Notes under the pieces: model-generated
Database searches by the model: none
What the model saw: only the letters and a program-made list of their open reading frames with translations
What the model was told of the DNA's origin: nothing
Translations under genes and position numbers: made by a program
NCBI RefSeq assembly: GCF_900112815.1
Contig: NZ_FOND01000005.1
Coordinates: 62,001-126,000, forward strand
Direction: 5' to 3'
DNA: 64,000 bases
Source: Blastococcus tunisiensis
GTDB lineage: Bacteria; Actinomycetota; Actinomycetes; Mycobacteriales; Geodermatophilaceae
In this document: one piece after another, positions 18,395 through 28,427 of the stretch
Position numbering within the stretch: the first letter of the stretch is position 1
Layout: each line of letters opens with the position of its first letter

Positions 18395-18734
18395 CGCTGT
18401 CCTCCGTGGTCGGGGTGGTCGTCGGGCGGGGTGAGCCGGCGCGGCCGGCGGCCCGCCGCCGCTCCTGCTCCAGCGCGATGGTCAGCCGGCGCACCTCGCG
18501 GTCCAGCGAGCCGATCTGGGCGCGCAGCCGGCTGATGTCGCTGCCGGCGGGGAGGTTGACCAGGTGCCAGGCGCGCGCCGACAACCCCTGGACCGAGCGG
18601 CCGGCGACGGTCCGCGCCCGGCGGACGACGGCCGTGGCCAGCGAGAAGTACTCGCTGCGCACCAGGTCCTCGGCGCGCGGGGCGACGGCGCGCTCGGCGG
18701 CGTCGAAGGCCTGCCGCCACAGGGGTCCGGTCAC
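18315..18734 (-). CDS. Coiled-coil protein, candidate PhaE-like partner of PhaC
   Basis: A 139-aa protein between the acyl-CoA ligase and phaC. It overlaps the ligase stop by 4 nt (GTGA) and phaC by 80 nt. It has an N-terminal helical part, a predicted coiled coil around [18 protein letters not shown], and a Pro/Arg/Ala-rich tail. PhaE subunits of class III synthases end in a coiled coil, so a PhaE-like role is attractive, but no firm homology is visible to me. Confidence 0.6.
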   Translation of the reverse strand: MTGPLWRQAFDAAERAVAPRAEDLVRSEYFSLATAVVRRARTVAGRSVQGLSARAWHLVNLPAGSDISRLRAQIGSLDREVRRLTIALEQERRRAAGRAGSPRPTTTPTTEDSDADGAQPADGARPRPARRRAQRPARP

Positions 18735-20230
18735 CGCCGGCCCACCTCCTGCGGAACCTCCACCGACCGGCGGAGGATCTTCCCGGTCGGGCCCTTCGGG
18801 AGGGCGTCGACCAGCCAGACGTGCCGCGGGTACTTGTACGCGGCGACGCGCGCCTTGACGAACTCGCGCAGCTCGTCGGCGTCGGCGTCGGCGCCGGGCT
18901 TCAGCGCGACGGCGGCGGCCACCTCCTCGCCGAGTTCCGGGTGGGAGATCCCGATGCAGGCGGCCTCGGCCACGGCCGGGTGCTCGTACAGCGCCTCCTC
19001 GATCTCCCGCGGGTAGACGTTGTAGCCGCCGCGGATGATCATCTCCTTCTTCCGGTCGACGATGAAGAAGTAGCCGTCCTCGTCCTTCCGCGCCAGGTCA
19101 CCGGTCCGGAACCAGCCGTTGGGGATGGACTTCGCCGTCTCCTCGGGGCGCTGCCAGTAGCCCCGCATGACGTTCTCGCCGCGGATCGCGATCTCGCCGA
19201 CCTCGCCCGCCGCGACGTCCGTGCCGTCGTCGTCGACCAGCCGCATCTGCACCCCGGCGATGGGGGTGCCGATGGAGCCGGGCTTGCGCTCGGCGTGCGG
19301 GTGGTTGAACGAGGCGACCGGCGAGGTCTCGCTGAGCCCGTAGCCCTCGAGCACGATGCAGCCGAACGTCTCCTCGAACGACCGCATGACCTCCACCGGC
19401 ATGGCGGAGCCGCCGGAGACGCACGACCGCAGGCTGGAGACGTCGCGCCCGGCGGCGCCCTCGGAGTGCAGCATCCCGGCGAACATGGTCGGCACGCCCT
19501 CGAAGATCGTCACCCGGTCCCGCTCGATGACCGACAGCGCCTTCGCGCCGTCGAAGCGCGGCACCAGCGTCAGCAGCGAGCCGCTCAGGACGGCGGTGTT
19601 GAGCCCGCAGGTGAGGCCGAAGACGTGGAACAGCGGCAGGCAGCCCATGATCACGTCGTCCGGGGTGCTCTCGGTCAGGGTCTCCGCGGTGGTCCGGCAG
19701 TTGCCCGCCAGGTTGGCGTGGGTGAGCTCCGCGCCCTTCGGCTGCCCGGTGGTGCCGGAGGTGTAGAGGATGACGGCCAGGTCGTCGCCGGACCGCTCCA
19801 CCGCGGCCGCCGGCGGGTCGGTCCCCAGCAGGGCGTCGGGGGAGACGGGGCCCACGGTCACCGCGTCGACGCCGACGGCCGCGGCCGCCTCCACGACCGG
19901 CTCGGCCGGTTCGAGCGCGACCACCAGCCGGGCGCCGGAGTCGCGCAGGTAGTACTCGACCTCGCGCGCTTTGAGCAGCGGGTTCATCGGGACGACGACG
20001 GCTCCGGCCAGCAGTGCCCCGTAGAAGACGACCGGGAAGGACAGCACGTTCGGCAGCACCAGGCCGATGCGGTCGCCGGGCGCCACCCCGCGCGCCTGCA
20101 GCGATCCGGCGACGCGCAGTGCCGCGTCGCGGAAGTCGCCGTAGCCGAGGACGGCGTCGTCCATGCGCAGCGCCGGGTGCGCCGGATCCGCGGCCGCGGT
20201 GTCGAGCAGGTTCTGGGCCAGGTTCGTCAT
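18731..20230 (-). CDS. Long-chain fatty-acid--CoA ligase (FadD-like)
   Basis: A 499-aa ANL-superfamily enzyme that activates fatty acids to acyl-CoA via acyl-AMP. The ATP-binding P-loop is [16 protein letters not shown], then GYGLSETSP (A5), [15 protein letters not shown] (A7), [16 protein letters not shown] (A8) and the catalytic Lys in [11 protein letters not shown]. It is first in a four-gene operon with a coiled-coil protein, PHA synthase and GNAT enzyme, suggesting supply of acyl-CoA for polymer synthesis. The start is ATG 20230 with GGGGAGG upstream. Confidence 0.93.
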   Translation of the reverse strand: MTNLAQNLLDTAAADPAHPALRMDDAVLGYGDFRDAALRVAGSLQARGVAPGDRIGLVLPNVLSFPVVFYGALLAGAVVVPMNPLLKAREVEYYLRDSGARLVVALEPAEPVVEAAAAVGVDAVTVGPVSPDALLGTDPPAAAVERSGDDLAVILYTSGTTGQPKGAELTHANLAGNCRTTAETLTESTPDDVIMGCLPLFHVFGLTCGLNTAVLSGSLLTLVPRFDGAKALSVIERDRVTIFEGVPTMFAGMLHSEGAAGRDVSSLRSCVSGGSAMPVEVMRSFEETFGCIVLEGYGLSETSPVASFNHPHAERKPGSIGTPIAGVQMRLVDDDGTDVAAGEVGEIAIRGENVMRGYWQRPEETAKSIPNGWFRTGDLARKDEDGYFFIVDRKKEMIIRGGYNVYPREIEEALYEHPAVAEAACIGISHPELGEEVAAAVALKPGADADADELREFVKARVAAYKYPRHVWLVDALPKGPTGKILRRSVEVPQEVGRR

Positions 20231-20368
20231 TGTCGAGATGCCTCCCCGTCGAGGTCGCCGGACAGCGCCCTACCCGCCCGGGAGGTGGCCTACCCCACAT
20301 CGCGGTTACGGTCGCCGGGACGCACGGACGACCCCGGCGGACACGGCACGGTGAAGGGAACCCCGACC

Positions 20369-21139
20369 ATGGCAGAGCGCACGATCCTGGAGATGTTCCG
20401 GCTGGACGGCCGGGTGGCGATCGTGACGGGGGCGTCCTCGGGGCTGGGCGCCGTCTTCGCGCGGACGCTGGCCGAGGCGGGGGCGGACGTCGTCCTGGGT
20501 GCCCGGCGGGTCGAGCGGCTCGCGGACACCCAGCGGGCGGTGGAGGCGGCCGGCCGGCGGGCGATCGCCGTGCGCACCGACGTCTCCTCGCCCGAGGACT
20601 GCCAGGGCCTGGTCGACGCCGCGATGGCGGAGTTCGGCAGGGTGGACATCCTGGTCAACAACGCCGGTGTCGGGACGGCCGCGCCGGCGACCCGCGAGAC
20701 GCCGGAGCAGTTCCGGTCGGTCATCGACGTGAACCTCAACGGCTGCTACTGGATGGCGCAGGCGTGCGGGCGGGTCATGCAGCCCGGCAGCTCGATCGTC
20801 AACATCTCCAGCGTGCTGGGCCTGACCACCGCCGGGCTCCCGCAGGCCGCCTACGCCGCGAGCAAGGCCGGGCTGATCGGGCTGACCCGTGACCTCGCCC
20901 AGCAGTGGACCGGCCGCAAGGGCATCCGGGTGAACGCCCTGGCCCCGGGGTTCTTCACCTCCGAGATGACCGACCAGTACCCCGAGGGCTACATCGAGTC
21001 GCAGCTGGCGCGGGTGCTGGTCGGCCGCAAGGGGGAGCCGGAGGAGCTCGCGGCCGCCCTGGTCTTCCTGGTCAGCGACGCCGGCGGCTACGTCACCGGC
21101 ACGACCATCCCGGTCGAGGGCGGGATGCTGACCAGCTGA
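20369..21139 (+). CDS. SDR-family NAD(P)-dependent oxidoreductase
   Basis: A 256-aa classical short-chain dehydrogenase. It has the cofactor motif TGASSGLG, NNAG, catalytic Ser in NISSVLG, YAASK catalytic Tyr/Lys and NALAPGFF. Asp in RTDVSS follows the adenine-binding strand. It is divergent from the ligase/PHA operon across 138 bp, so it could be a 3-oxoacyl-CoA reductase feeding 3-hydroxyacyl-CoA, but that is context inference. Start ATG 20369 with GAAGGGAA upstream. Confidence 0.9.
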   Translation: MAERTILEMFRLDGRVAIVTGASSGLGAVFARTLAEAGADVVLGARRVERLADTQRAVEAAGRRAIAVRTDVSSPEDCQGLVDAAMAEFGRVDILVNNAGVGTAAPATRETPEQFRSVIDVNLNGCYWMAQACGRVMQPGSSIVNISSVLGLTTAGLPQAAYAASKAGLIGLTRDLAQQWTGRKGIRVNALAPGFFTSEMTDQYPEGYIESQLARVLVGRKGEPEELAAALVFLVSDAGGYVTGTTIPVEGGMLTS

Positions 21140-21154
21140 GGAGCCGCTCTTCTC

Positions 21155-21177
21155 CGCGGGCCGTCAGCCGGCCCGCG
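21155..21177. terminator. Hairpin between convergent genes
   Basis: CGCGGGCC and GGCCCGCG form a perfect 8-bp stem around a 7-nt loop that contains the stop codon of the convergent hydrolase. It probably terminates both genes. Confidence 0.5.
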
Positions 21178-22051
21178 CGACCAGCGCGGTGATCCGCTCG
21201 GTGATCTCCTGCCACACCTCGCGCGGCAGGTCGTGCCCCATGCCGTCGACCACGAGGAGCTCCGCGCCGGGGATCGCCGCTGCCGTCGCCCGCCCGCCGC
21301 TGACGTTCACGAGCGCGTCGTCGGCCCCGTGGATCACCAGCGTCGGCACGTCGATCGACTTCAGATCGCGGGTGCGGTCGTGGGTGGTCAGGATCGCCGC
21401 CAGCTGCCGGGCGACACCGGCCGGGTCGTACGCGCGGTCGAAGGAGAGGCCGGCGCGGTCGCGCAGCGCCGGCTCGTCGAACTCGAAACCGGGGGAGCCG
21501 ATCACCCGGTAGGTGTCGACGACCCGCTGCACCGCTCCCTCCCGGTCGATCGCCGGCGCGGCCAGGAGGACGCCCAGTGCCGCCTCGTTCGGTGCGCCCA
21601 CCGAGGGGTCGCCCGTCGTGGACATGATCGAGGTGAGGCTGCGGACGCGCTCCGGCGCCCGCAGCGCGACGAGCTGGGCGATCATCCCGCCCATCGAGGC
21701 GCCGACCACGTGCGCGGAGTCGATCCCGAGCGCGTCCAGCAGGCCCACCGTGTCGTCGGCCAGGTCGGTCAGTGCGTACGGGACGGCGGAGGTGTCGCCG
21801 CCCATGACGGTGAGGACGTCGGGGGCCCCCGCGGCGTGCAGGTGCGTGGAGAGGCCGATGTCGCGGTTGTCGAACCGGATGACGAAGTGGCCGCGGCCGG
21901 CCAGGCCGGCGCAGAACTCGTCGGGCCAGCCGATCATCTGGGTGGCCAGCCCCATGACCAGGAGGACCGGCGGGTCGCCCGCGTCCCCGAAGGTCTCGTA
22001 GGCGATCTCGACGTCGCCCGCCCGTGCCCGCTGGATGCCGCTGCTCTGCAT
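21164..22051 (-). CDS. Alpha/beta-fold hydrolase
   Basis: A 295-aa hydrolase of the epoxide-hydrolase/haloperoxidase-like group. The nucleophile elbow is GASMGG (Ser), the acid is in HGADDALV and the His in GMGHDLP. The N-terminal strand VLLVMGLATQMIGWP supplies the oxyanion region. I took ATG 22051 rather than an upstream one at 22150, because that extension runs through the tRNA terminator hairpin. Substrate unknown; no operon partner. Confidence 0.88.
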   Translation of the reverse strand: MQSSGIQRARAGDVEIAYETFGDAGDPPVLLVMGLATQMIGWPDEFCAGLAGRGHFVIRFDNRDIGLSTHLHAAGAPDVLTVMGGDTSAVPYALTDLADDTVGLLDALGIDSAHVVGASMGGMIAQLVALRAPERVRSLTSIMSTTGDPSVGAPNEAALGVLLAAPAIDREGAVQRVVDTYRVIGSPGFEFDEPALRDRAGLSFDRAYDPAGVARQLAAILTTHDRTRDLKSIDVPTLVIHGADDALVNVSGGRATAAAIPGAELLVVDGMGHDLPREVWQEITERITALVARAG

Positions 22052-22123
22052 GCGCCGGACGGTAACCCGGGCGCCGGGACGCCCGTCAGCCCCCCATCGG
22101 CAGCCGTATCCCTGCCGTGGACG

Positions 22124-22167
22124 GACGAACGCCCGGACCCGTGGTGCCATGGGTCCGGGCGTTCGTC
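22124..22167 (-). terminator. Strong hairpin downstream of tRNA-Arg
   Basis: A perfect 17-bp stem (GACGAACGCCCGGACCC paired with its complement) with a 10-nt loop lies 22 nt after the tRNA 3' end. It would end the tRNA transcript and insulate the downstream hydrolase gene. Confidence 0.75.
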
Positions 22168-22189
22168 GATGTCGTGGAACTGCAGACGT

Positions 22190-22264
22190 TGGTGCCCCCG
22201 GCAGGATTCGAACCTGCGCCCCTGCCTCCGGAGGGCAGTGCTCTATCCCCTGAGCTACGGGGGC
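22190..22264 (-). tRNA. tRNA-Arg (anticodon CCG)
   Basis: A complete cloverleaf on the minus strand: acceptor GCCCCCG/CGGGGGC, D arm GCTC...GAGC, anticodon stem CTGCC/GGCAG with loop CTCCGGA (anticodon CCG, reads CGG), T arm GCAGG-TTCGAAT-CCTGC. The discriminator is A and the CCA end is encoded. The mature body is 72 nt plus CCA. CGG is expected to be a frequent arginine codon in so GC-rich a genome. Confidence 0.95.
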
Positions 22265-22323
22265 TCGTCCGTTCGTACGGGGACGACGCTATCAGCCGCC
22301 GGCCGGCCGCCGGACGCAGGCCC

Positions 22324-22980
22324 TCAGGGCGCCGGCAGCGGGGTGCCGCCGCGGGCGGCGAGCATGTCCGTCATCGTCCCGGTCTCGGCCGACTGGGTCT
22401 GCGCCATCGTGTCGGCCAGTTGGGCGACGGTGGTGATCTCCGCGTGCTCGGCGGCGTACTGCGCCATGTCCAGGCCGCCCTGGTGGTGCCGGATCATCAG
22501 GCGGAGGAACTCCACGTCGAACGCGGTCCCGCGCAGCTCGCGCAGCGCGGCCAGCTCCTCCTCGGTCGCCATGCCGGGCATCGGGACGCCGGCCGGGGTG
22601 TCGTGCGCCGAGTGGCCCGCGTCCCCCGACATCCACGCCATGGGCTCCCCGCCGCTCTGCGGCACCCCCCACAGCGACAGCCAGCCCTGCATCCGGCCGG
22701 CCTGGTTCTGCTGCGTCTCGGCGATGTCGAAGGCGAGCTGCTCGACCTCCGGATCGGTGCTGCGCTCGTCGACGAGGTTGGCCATCTCCACCCCCTGCAG
22801 GTGGTGGCGGGACATGTCGCGGGAGAAGCCGGCGTCCACCGAGCCGGCGGACGGTTCCTCGGTGCGGCCGATGCCCAGCGCGACCGCCAGGCCGCCGCCG
22901 AGGAGCACGAGGCCGACCGCGATGACCGCCAGGAGGGTGATCCGCAGCGGGCGCTGCCGGTCGCCTGCGGGGTCGGTCAC
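22324..22980 (-). CDS. DUF305-domain exported protein
   Basis: A 218-aa protein with one N-terminal transmembrane/signal segment (ITLLAVIAVGLVLLGGGLAV) and a DUF305 domain containing FSRDMSRHHLQGVEMA and FLRLMIRHHQGGLDMA. The paired His-His and Met residues resemble the copper-binding CopM-like DUF305 group. It lies 44 bp downstream of a DUF3105 gene in the same orientation; the two families are often adjacent in actinobacteria. Extracytoplasmic metal handling is likely but not shown. Start GTG 22980. Confidence 0.85.
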   Translation of the reverse strand: MTDPAGDRQRPLRITLLAVIAVGLVLLGGGLAVALGIGRTEEPSAGSVDAGFSRDMSRHHLQGVEMANLVDERSTDPEVEQLAFDIAETQQNQAGRMQGWLSLWGVPQSGGEPMAWMSGDAGHSAHDTPAGVPMPGMATEEELAALRELRGTAFDVEFLRLMIRHHQGGLDMAQYAAEHAEITTVAQLADTMAQTQSAETGTMTDMLAARGGTPLPAP

Positions 22981-23024
22981 GTCGTCCTCCGGTGCTGGTG
23001 CGGGCCGGTCGCCGGGTGCGGTGG

Positions 23025-23810
23025 TCAGGGCGCGCCGGTCTCGGTGGGCTCGGCGTCCGTCGGCTCGGCGCCCTCGGTCGTCGGCATGTCGCTGGGGCCG
23101 ATCGGTGTGCTGGCGTCCTCGGCGGTCAGCGGGTCGGCGGCGAACGCCGGGTTCTCGCAGCTCGCGCCCGGCTCGGGGTAGGCGCCGGCCTTGGTGGTCA
23201 TCAGGTCGGCGAACTGCTCGATGCGGACGTCGTCGGCGCTGTCGACCTTCAGCTGGTGGTTCCAGGACTGCAGGCTGATCGGGGAGTCCAGGCCCGCGTA
23301 CGGGGAGAGCATCCGGTAGGACTCGCCCTCCACCTGCTCGGCGAGCGTGGCGATCTCGTCCTCGCTCAGCGCGTCGGGGTCGTAGGTGATCCACACCGCG
23401 CCGTGCTCGAGGCTGTGCACGGCGTTCTCGTGCCGGATGTCGACGTCGTAGACGGTGCCGGTGCAGTCGGCCCAGTTCCCGTCGTGCGGGCCACCGACGG
23501 GCGGCGACTGCTCGTAGGAGACGGGGGTGGTCACGTGGTCCTGACCGGCCGCGTAGTCGAAGACCTCGGCACCGTCGATCTCGTCGATCGACTCCACCTG
23601 GTTGGCGTTGGACTCGTTCACCTGGATCACGGCGTAGGTGATGACGGCGGCGGCGAACACCACGACGGCCATCGCACCGGCGATCAGGCCCCAGGGCCGC
23701 TGCGGCGCGACGACGTTGGCCGCGGGGCGGGTCCGGCCTCCCTTGGCGGTGGCACCACCCCTGCCGGCAGGCCTGCCGTTCGCGCCTGCGGGCTTGCGGT
23801 CCTTGGCCAA
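23025..23810 (-). CDS. DUF3105-domain membrane-anchored protein
   Basis: A 261-aa protein with a basic N-terminus, one transmembrane helix (LIAGAMAVVVFAAAVITYAV, about residues 42-61) and an extracytoplasmic DUF3105 domain with HENAVHSLEHGAVWITY and SPYAGL motifs. The domain has two conserved Cys (WADCTG and ASCENP) that could form a disulfide. I place the start at TTG 23810, which has GAGGAGAGG immediately upstream; there is no ATG or GTG nearby in frame. Confidence 0.82.
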   Translation of the reverse strand: MAKDRKPAGANGRPAGRGGATAKGGRTRPAANVVAPQRPWGLIAGAMAVVVFAAAVITYAVIQVNESNANQVESIDEIDGAEVFDYAAGQDHVTTPVSYEQSPPVGGPHDGNWADCTGTVYDVDIRHENAVHSLEHGAVWITYDPDALSEDEIATLAEQVEGESYRMLSPYAGLDSPISLQSWNHQLKVDSADDVRIEQFADLMTTKAGAYPEPGASCENPAFAADPLTAEDASTPIGPSDMPTTEGAEPTDAEPTETGAP

Positions 23811-23950
23811 GGCCTCTCCTCGATGCTGTGCGGGTGGATGGGGTGGCCCGGGGGGCCGGCGACCGAGTCTAGGTCGACTTCCTGGACGTCCTCTGGGAGC
23901 GCGTGGTCCGTGGGGCCAGGCGGGCCGGCGGGGCCCGGGAGGCCGGTCAG

Positions 23951-23956
23951 TACGCT
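23951..23956 (+). promoter_or_regulatory. -10 element of the argS operon
   Basis: TACGCT is followed after 6 nt by the argS GTG at 23963, with no Shine-Dalgarno, indicating a leaderless transcript for argS-lysA-hom-thrC. Confidence 0.5.
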
Positions 23957-23962
23957 CGTGCG

Positions 23963-25624
23963 GTGACACCTGAGCAGCTGCGGACCGTCGTCCGGACCGT
24001 CGTGGCCGCGGCCGTCGACCGCGGCGCGCTCGCCGTCGAGGTGCCCGACGAGGTCGTGGTCGAGCGCCCGAAGAACCGGGCGCACGGCGACTACGCGACC
24101 AACATCGCCCTCCGGCTGGCCAAGGCCGCCGGCCGGCCGCCGCGCGAGGTCGCCGGGCTGCTGGCCGCCGACCTCGCCGCGCAGCCGGGCATCGCGACCG
24201 TCGACGTCGCCGGGCCCGGGTTCCTCAACATCACCCTCGCCCAGGGCGCACTCGGTCAGATCGCCGTCCAGGCGGTGACGGCCGGTGCCGGGTACGGCCG
24301 CACCCAGGTCCTGGCCGGGCAGAAGCTGAACCTGGAGTTCGTCTCGGCCAACCCCACCGGGCCGGTCACGCTCGGCTCGACCCGCTGGGCGGCCGTCGGC
24401 GACGCGCTGGCCCGGCTGCTGGAGGCCAGCGGCGCCGAGGTCAGCCGCGAGTACTACGTCAACGACGCCGGGGCGCAGATCGAGCGCTTCGGCCGCAGCC
24501 TCCAGGCGGTGGCGGCCGGGCGCCCCGTCCCCGAGGACGGCTACCAGGGCGACTACGTCGAGACCGTCGCCCAGCAGGTTCTCGCCGAGGTCCCGGGTGT
24601 GCTGGAGCTGCCGGAGGACGACCAGGTCCCGGTGTTCGCCGCGCGCGGCGTGGCCGCCATGGTCGCCGACATCCGGAGCACGCTCGACGGTTTCGGCGTG
24701 CACTTCGACACGTTCTTCTCCGAGCGGACGCTGCACGAGTCGGGCGCCCTGGACAAGGCCGTGGCCACGCTGCGCGACCAGGGGCACGTCTTCGAGGCCG
24801 ACGGCGCCGTCTGGCTTCGGACGACGGACTTCGGTGACGACAAGGACCGGGTCCTGGTCAAGGCCGGCGGCGAGCCGACCTACTTCGCCGCCGACTGCGC
24901 CTACTACCTGGACAAGCGGGCGCGCGGTTTCGACCGGGTCGTGATCATGCTGGGCGCCGACCACTCGGGCTACGTCGGCCGCTACAAGGCGCTCGTCGCC
25001 GCGGCCGGTGACGACCCGGCGACGCACCTGGAGATCCTCATCGGCCAGCTGGTGAACCTGGTCAAGGACGGCGAACCGGTCCGGATGAGCAAGCGCAAGG
25101 GCAACTTCGTGCTGCTCACCGACCTGGTCGACGCGGTCGGCATCGACGCGGCGCGCTACGCGCTGGCCCGCGCGTCGGTGGACCAGCAGATCGACATCGA
25201 CGCCGACCTGTGGAGCCGGCGGACCAACGACAACCCGGTCTTCTACGTCCAGTACGCGCACGCCCGGATCTCCTCGGTGCTGCGCAACGCCGCCGACCTG
25301 GGCCTCGCCCTGGGCGAGGCCGCGGACGTCGACGTCACGCAGCTGGCGCACGAGCGGGAGAGCGACCTGCTCCGGGCGATCGGTGAGTTCCCGCGGGTGC
25401 TGACCGCGGCCGCCGAGCTGCGGGCACCGCACCGGGTCGCCCGGTACCTGGAGGAGCTGGCCGGCACCTACCACCGGTTCTACGACTCCTGCCGCGTCCT
25501 GCCCCGGGGCGACGAGGAGGCCACCGCGCAGACCACCGCCCGGCTGTGGCTCTGCGCCGCCACCGCGACCGTGCTGCGCAACGGCCTCGACGTGCTCGGC
25601 GTGAGCGCCCCGGAGCGGATGTGA
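23963..25624 (+). CDS. argS: Arginyl-tRNA synthetase
   Basis: A 553-aa class Ia synthetase: N-terminal Add-1 domain, Rossmann catalytic core with [11 protein letters not shown] and the KMSKS-equivalent [10 protein letters not shown], then the anticodon-binding C-terminal domain ending in LGVSAPERM. The HIGH motif that normally follows NPTGP (H-[IV]-G-[HG]) reads TLGS here (residues 136-139), lacking the first His. GTG 23963 follows a -10 box by 6 nt. Its stop overlaps lysA (GTGA). Confidence 0.95.
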   Translation: MTPEQLRTVVRTVVAAAVDRGALAVEVPDEVVVERPKNRAHGDYATNIALRLAKAAGRPPREVAGLLAADLAAQPGIATVDVAGPGFLNITLAQGALGQIAVQAVTAGAGYGRTQVLAGQKLNLEFVSANPTGPVTLGSTRWAAVGDALARLLEASGAEVSREYYVNDAGAQIERFGRSLQAVAAGRPVPEDGYQGDYVETVAQQVLAEVPGVLELPEDDQVPVFAARGVAAMVADIRSTLDGFGVHFDTFFSERTLHESGALDKAVATLRDQGHVFEADGAVWLRTTDFGDDKDRVLVKAGGEPTYFAADCAYYLDKRARGFDRVVIMLGADHSGYVGRYKALVAAAGDDPATHLEILIGQLVNLVKDGEPVRMSKRKGNFVLLTDLVDAVGIDAARYALARASVDQQIDIDADLWSRRTNDNPVFYVQYAHARISSVLRNAADLGLALGEAADVDVTQLAHERESDLLRAIGEFPRVLTAAAELRAPHRVARYLEELAGTYHRFYDSCRVLPRGDEEATAQTTARLWLCAATATVLRNGLDVLGVSAPERM

Positions 25625-27114
25625 GGGCGCACCCGGCCGGCCCGCTGCACGGCAACCTCCAGCAGCCGACCGCCGCGGGGGCGCCACCGAGCGACCTCGG
25701 CGTCCTGGACCCGCACGTCTGGCCGCGGTCGGCGGAGCGGGTCGGCGGCGAGCTGCACCTCGGCGGCCGTGCGGTCACCGACCTGGCCCGCGAGCACGGC
25801 ACCCCGCTGTTCGTCCTCGACGAGGGGGACTTCCGCGGGCGGGCGGCGGACTTCGCGGACGCGTTCGCCGACGCCGACGTGCACTACGCCTCGAAGGCGT
25901 TCCTGTGCGGCCAGGTGGCGCGGTGGATCGCCGAGGACGGTCTGCACCTGGACGCCTGCAGCGGCAACGAGCTGGCCCTGGCCCTGGCCGCCGGCTTCCC
26001 GGCCGAGCGGATCGCGCTGCACGGCAACAACAAGTCGCTGGTCGAGCTGCGGCTGGCCGTCGACTCGGGGATCGGGCACATCGTGCTCGACTCCTTCGAC
26101 GAGATCGACCGGCTGGTGCCGCTGGCCGAGGCGCGGGTCGCCGCGGGCGGACCGCCGGTCCCGGTGCTGATCCGCGCGACGGTCGGCATCGAGGCGCACA
26201 CCCACGAGTTCATCGCCACCGCGCACGAGGACCAGAAGTTCGGCTTCTCCCTGGCCACCGGGGACGCGCTCACCGCTGCGGTCCGCGTGATCCGGGAGCC
26301 GGCGCTGCAGCTCACCGGGCTGCACAGCCACATCGGCTCGCAGATCTTCGACACCGCGGGCTTCGAGGCCGCCGCGCACCGGGTCGTCGGCCTGCTCGGC
26401 CAGGTGCACCAGGCCACCGGTGAACTGCTGGCCGAGCTCAACCTCGGCGGCGGCTTCGGCATCGCCTACCTGGCCGAGGACGACCCGGTGACCCCGGCGG
26501 ACGTCGCCGTCCGGCTGCGGGCGGTCGTCGCCGCCGAGTGCGCCGCCCTCGGGCTGCCGGTGCCGCGCCTGGCCGTCGAGCCGGGCCGGGCCGTCGCCGG
26601 CCCCGGCACGGTCACGCTGTACGAGATCGGCACCATCAAGCCGGTCCGGCTGGGTGCCAGCGGCGCCCCGGGCACCCCCCTGGTGCGCAACTACGTCTCC
26701 GTCGACGGTGGCATGAGCGACAACATCCGCACCGCCCTCTACGACGCGAGCTACACCTGCGTCCTGGCCAACCGGACGTCGGAGGCGCCGCCCGCGCTCT
26801 GCCGCGTCGTGGGCAAGCACTGCGAGAGCGGCGACATCCTGGTGCGCGACCTCTGGCTGCCGTCGGACGTGCAGCCCGGCGACCTGCTGGCGGTCGCGGC
26901 CACCGGTGCCTACTGCTGGTCGATGGCCAGCAACTACAACTACCTGCTCAAGCCTCCGGTGGTCGCCGTCCGGGACGGCGTGGCCACCGAGATCGTGCGG
27001 CGTCAGACACTGTCCGACGTGTTCGCCCTCGACGCCGTCCTCGCCGACGTGCCCGCGCCCTCGCCCGCCATCGACCAGCCCGCGCCCGAGCACGCCGCGG
27101 GAGCGCGGTCGTGA
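25621..27114 (+). CDS. lysA: Diaminopimelate decarboxylase
   Basis: A 497-aa fold-type III PLP enzyme, the last step of lysine synthesis (meso-diaminopimelate to lysine). The PLP Lys is in HYASKAF; other landmarks are [28 protein letters not shown] and CESGD, the active-site Cys contributed across the dimer. GTG 25621 overlaps the argS stop by 4 nt, and its stop overlaps hom by 4 nt. The N-terminal 35 residues before LHLGGRAV are poorly conserved. Confidence 0.95.
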   Translation: MRAHPAGPLHGNLQQPTAAGAPPSDLGVLDPHVWPRSAERVGGELHLGGRAVTDLAREHGTPLFVLDEGDFRGRAADFADAFADADVHYASKAFLCGQVARWIAEDGLHLDACSGNELALALAAGFPAERIALHGNNKSLVELRLAVDSGIGHIVLDSFDEIDRLVPLAEARVAAGGPPVPVLIRATVGIEAHTHEFIATAHEDQKFGFSLATGDALTAAVRVIREPALQLTGLHSHIGSQIFDTAGFEAAAHRVVGLLGQVHQATGELLAELNLGGGFGIAYLAEDDPVTPADVAVRLRAVVAAECAALGLPVPRLAVEPGRAVAGPGTVTLYEIGTIKPVRLGASGAPGTPLVRNYVSVDGGMSDNIRTALYDASYTCVLANRTSEAPPALCRVVGKHCESGDILVRDLWLPSDVQPGDLLAVAATGAYCWSMASNYNYLLKPPVVAVRDGVATEIVRRQTLSDVFALDAVLADVPAPSPAIDQPAPEHAAGARS

Positions 27115-28427
27115 GCGCTCCGGAGACCCGGCCGCTGCGGGTCGCCCTGCTCGGCTGCGGCACCGTCGGCAGCGCCGTCCTGCGGCTGATCGACGAGCAG
27201 GCCGACGACCTCACCGCGCGGGTCGGGCGTCCGGTGGAGGTCGCCGGCATCGCCGTGCGGCGACCGGCCCACCACCCCGACGTGCCGCAGCACCTGCTCA
27301 CCACCGACGCCGAGGCCCTCGTCACCCGTGCGGACGTGGACCTCGTCGTCGAGGTGATCGGGGGCATCGAGCCGGCCCGGACGCTGATGCTGGCCGCCTT
27401 CGCGGCGGGCAAGTCGGTGGTCAGCGCCAACAAGGCGCTGCTGGCCGACGACGGGCCGGCCCTGCACGCCGCCGCCGCGGCGTCCGGCGTCGACCTCTAC
27501 TACGAGGCCGCCGTGGCCGGTGCCATCCCGCTGCTGCGCCCGCTGCGCGAGTCGCTGGCCGGCGACCAGATCCGGCGCGTGGTCGGCATCGTCAACGGCA
27601 CCACCAACTACATCCTGTCCCGGATGGCCGAGACCGGCGCCGGCTTCGCCGAGGCCCTCGCCGAGGCCACCGACCTCGGGTACGCCGAGGCCGACCCGAC
27701 CGCCGACGTCGACGGCTTCGACGCCGCGGCCAAGGCCGCGATCCTCGCCTCGCTGTCCTTCCACACCCCGGTGTCGGCCGCGGACGTCTACCGCGAGGGC
27801 ATCTCGGCGGTCTCGGCCACCGACGTCGCCCGGGCCGCCGAGATCGGCTGCACGGTGAAGCTGCTGGCCATCTGCGAGCGGGTGGTCAACGGCTCTCCCG
27901 GCCACCCGGGGGACACCGTCGCCGTCCGCGTGCACCCGGCGATGATCCCCACCACGCACCCGCTGGCGGCGGTCGGCGGGGCCTTCAACGCCGTCTTCGT
28001 CGAGGCGGAGGCGGCCGGCCAGCTGATGTTCTACGGCCAGGGCGCCGGGGGAGAGCCGACGGCCAGCGCCGTGCTGGGCGACCTCGTCGCGGTCGCGCGC
28101 AACCGGCTCGCCGGGGCGTCGGGCCAGGGGCCGACCGGGTACGCCGGCCTCGCCGTCCGGCCGATCGCCGACACCCCCACCCGCTACCACGTCAGCCTCG
28201 ACGTGGCGGACAAGCCCGGCGTCCTGGCGACCGTCGCGCAGGAGTTCGCGCGCCAGGAGGTGAGCATCGCGACCGTCCGGCAGGACGGGCACGGCGACGC
28301 CGCCACCCTGGTGATCGTCACCCACAGCGCACCGGACGCGGCGCTGTCTGCCACCATCTCCGCGCTGCGGGACATGCCCGCGGTCCGGGGGGTCACGAGC
28401 GTGCTGCGTGTGGAGGGATTGTCGTGA
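27111..28427 (+). CDS. hom: Homoserine dehydrogenase
   Basis: A 438-aa enzyme reducing aspartate semialdehyde to homoserine, a branch point for Thr, Met and Ile. It has the Rossmann motif [28 protein letters not shown], catalytic Lys region [19 protein letters not shown] and a C-terminal ACT domain ([16 protein letters not shown]) that usually mediates threonine feedback inhibition. It is coupled by GTGA overlaps to lysA and thrC. Confidence 0.96.
   Translation: MSAPETRPLRVALLGCGTVGSAVLRLIDEQADDLTARVGRPVEVAGIAVRRPAHHPDVPQHLLTTDAEALVTRADVDLVVEVIGGIEPARTLMLAAFAAGKSVVSANKALLADDGPALHAAAAASGVDLYYEAAVAGAIPLLRPLRESLAGDQIRRVVGIVNGTTNYILSRMAETGAGFAEALAEATDLGYAEADPTADVDGFDAAAKAAILASLSFHTPVSAADVYREGISAVSATDVARAAEIGCTVKLLAICERVVNGSPGHPGDTVAVRVHPAMIPTTHPLAAVGGAFNAVFVEAEAAGQLMFYGQGAGGEPTASAVLGDLVAVARNRLAGASGQGPTGYAGLAVRPIADTPTRYHVSLDVADKPGVLATVAQEFARQEVSIATVRQDGHGDAATLVIVTHSAPDAALSATISALRDMPAVRGVTSVLRVEGLS

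Noticed and set aside
22068-22073. GGTAAC near the alpha/beta hydrolase start as a fourth palindrome site
   Set aside because: Only one half-site is present; the partner arm is missing.
22052-22150. N-terminal extension of the alpha/beta hydrolase to the ATG at 22150
   Set aside because: The extension would translate the tRNA terminator hairpin, and homology starts after the ATG at 22051.
22190-22264. tRNA as an integration site for a mobile island
   Set aside because: No integrase, no repeated tRNA 3' end nearby, and flanking genes look native.
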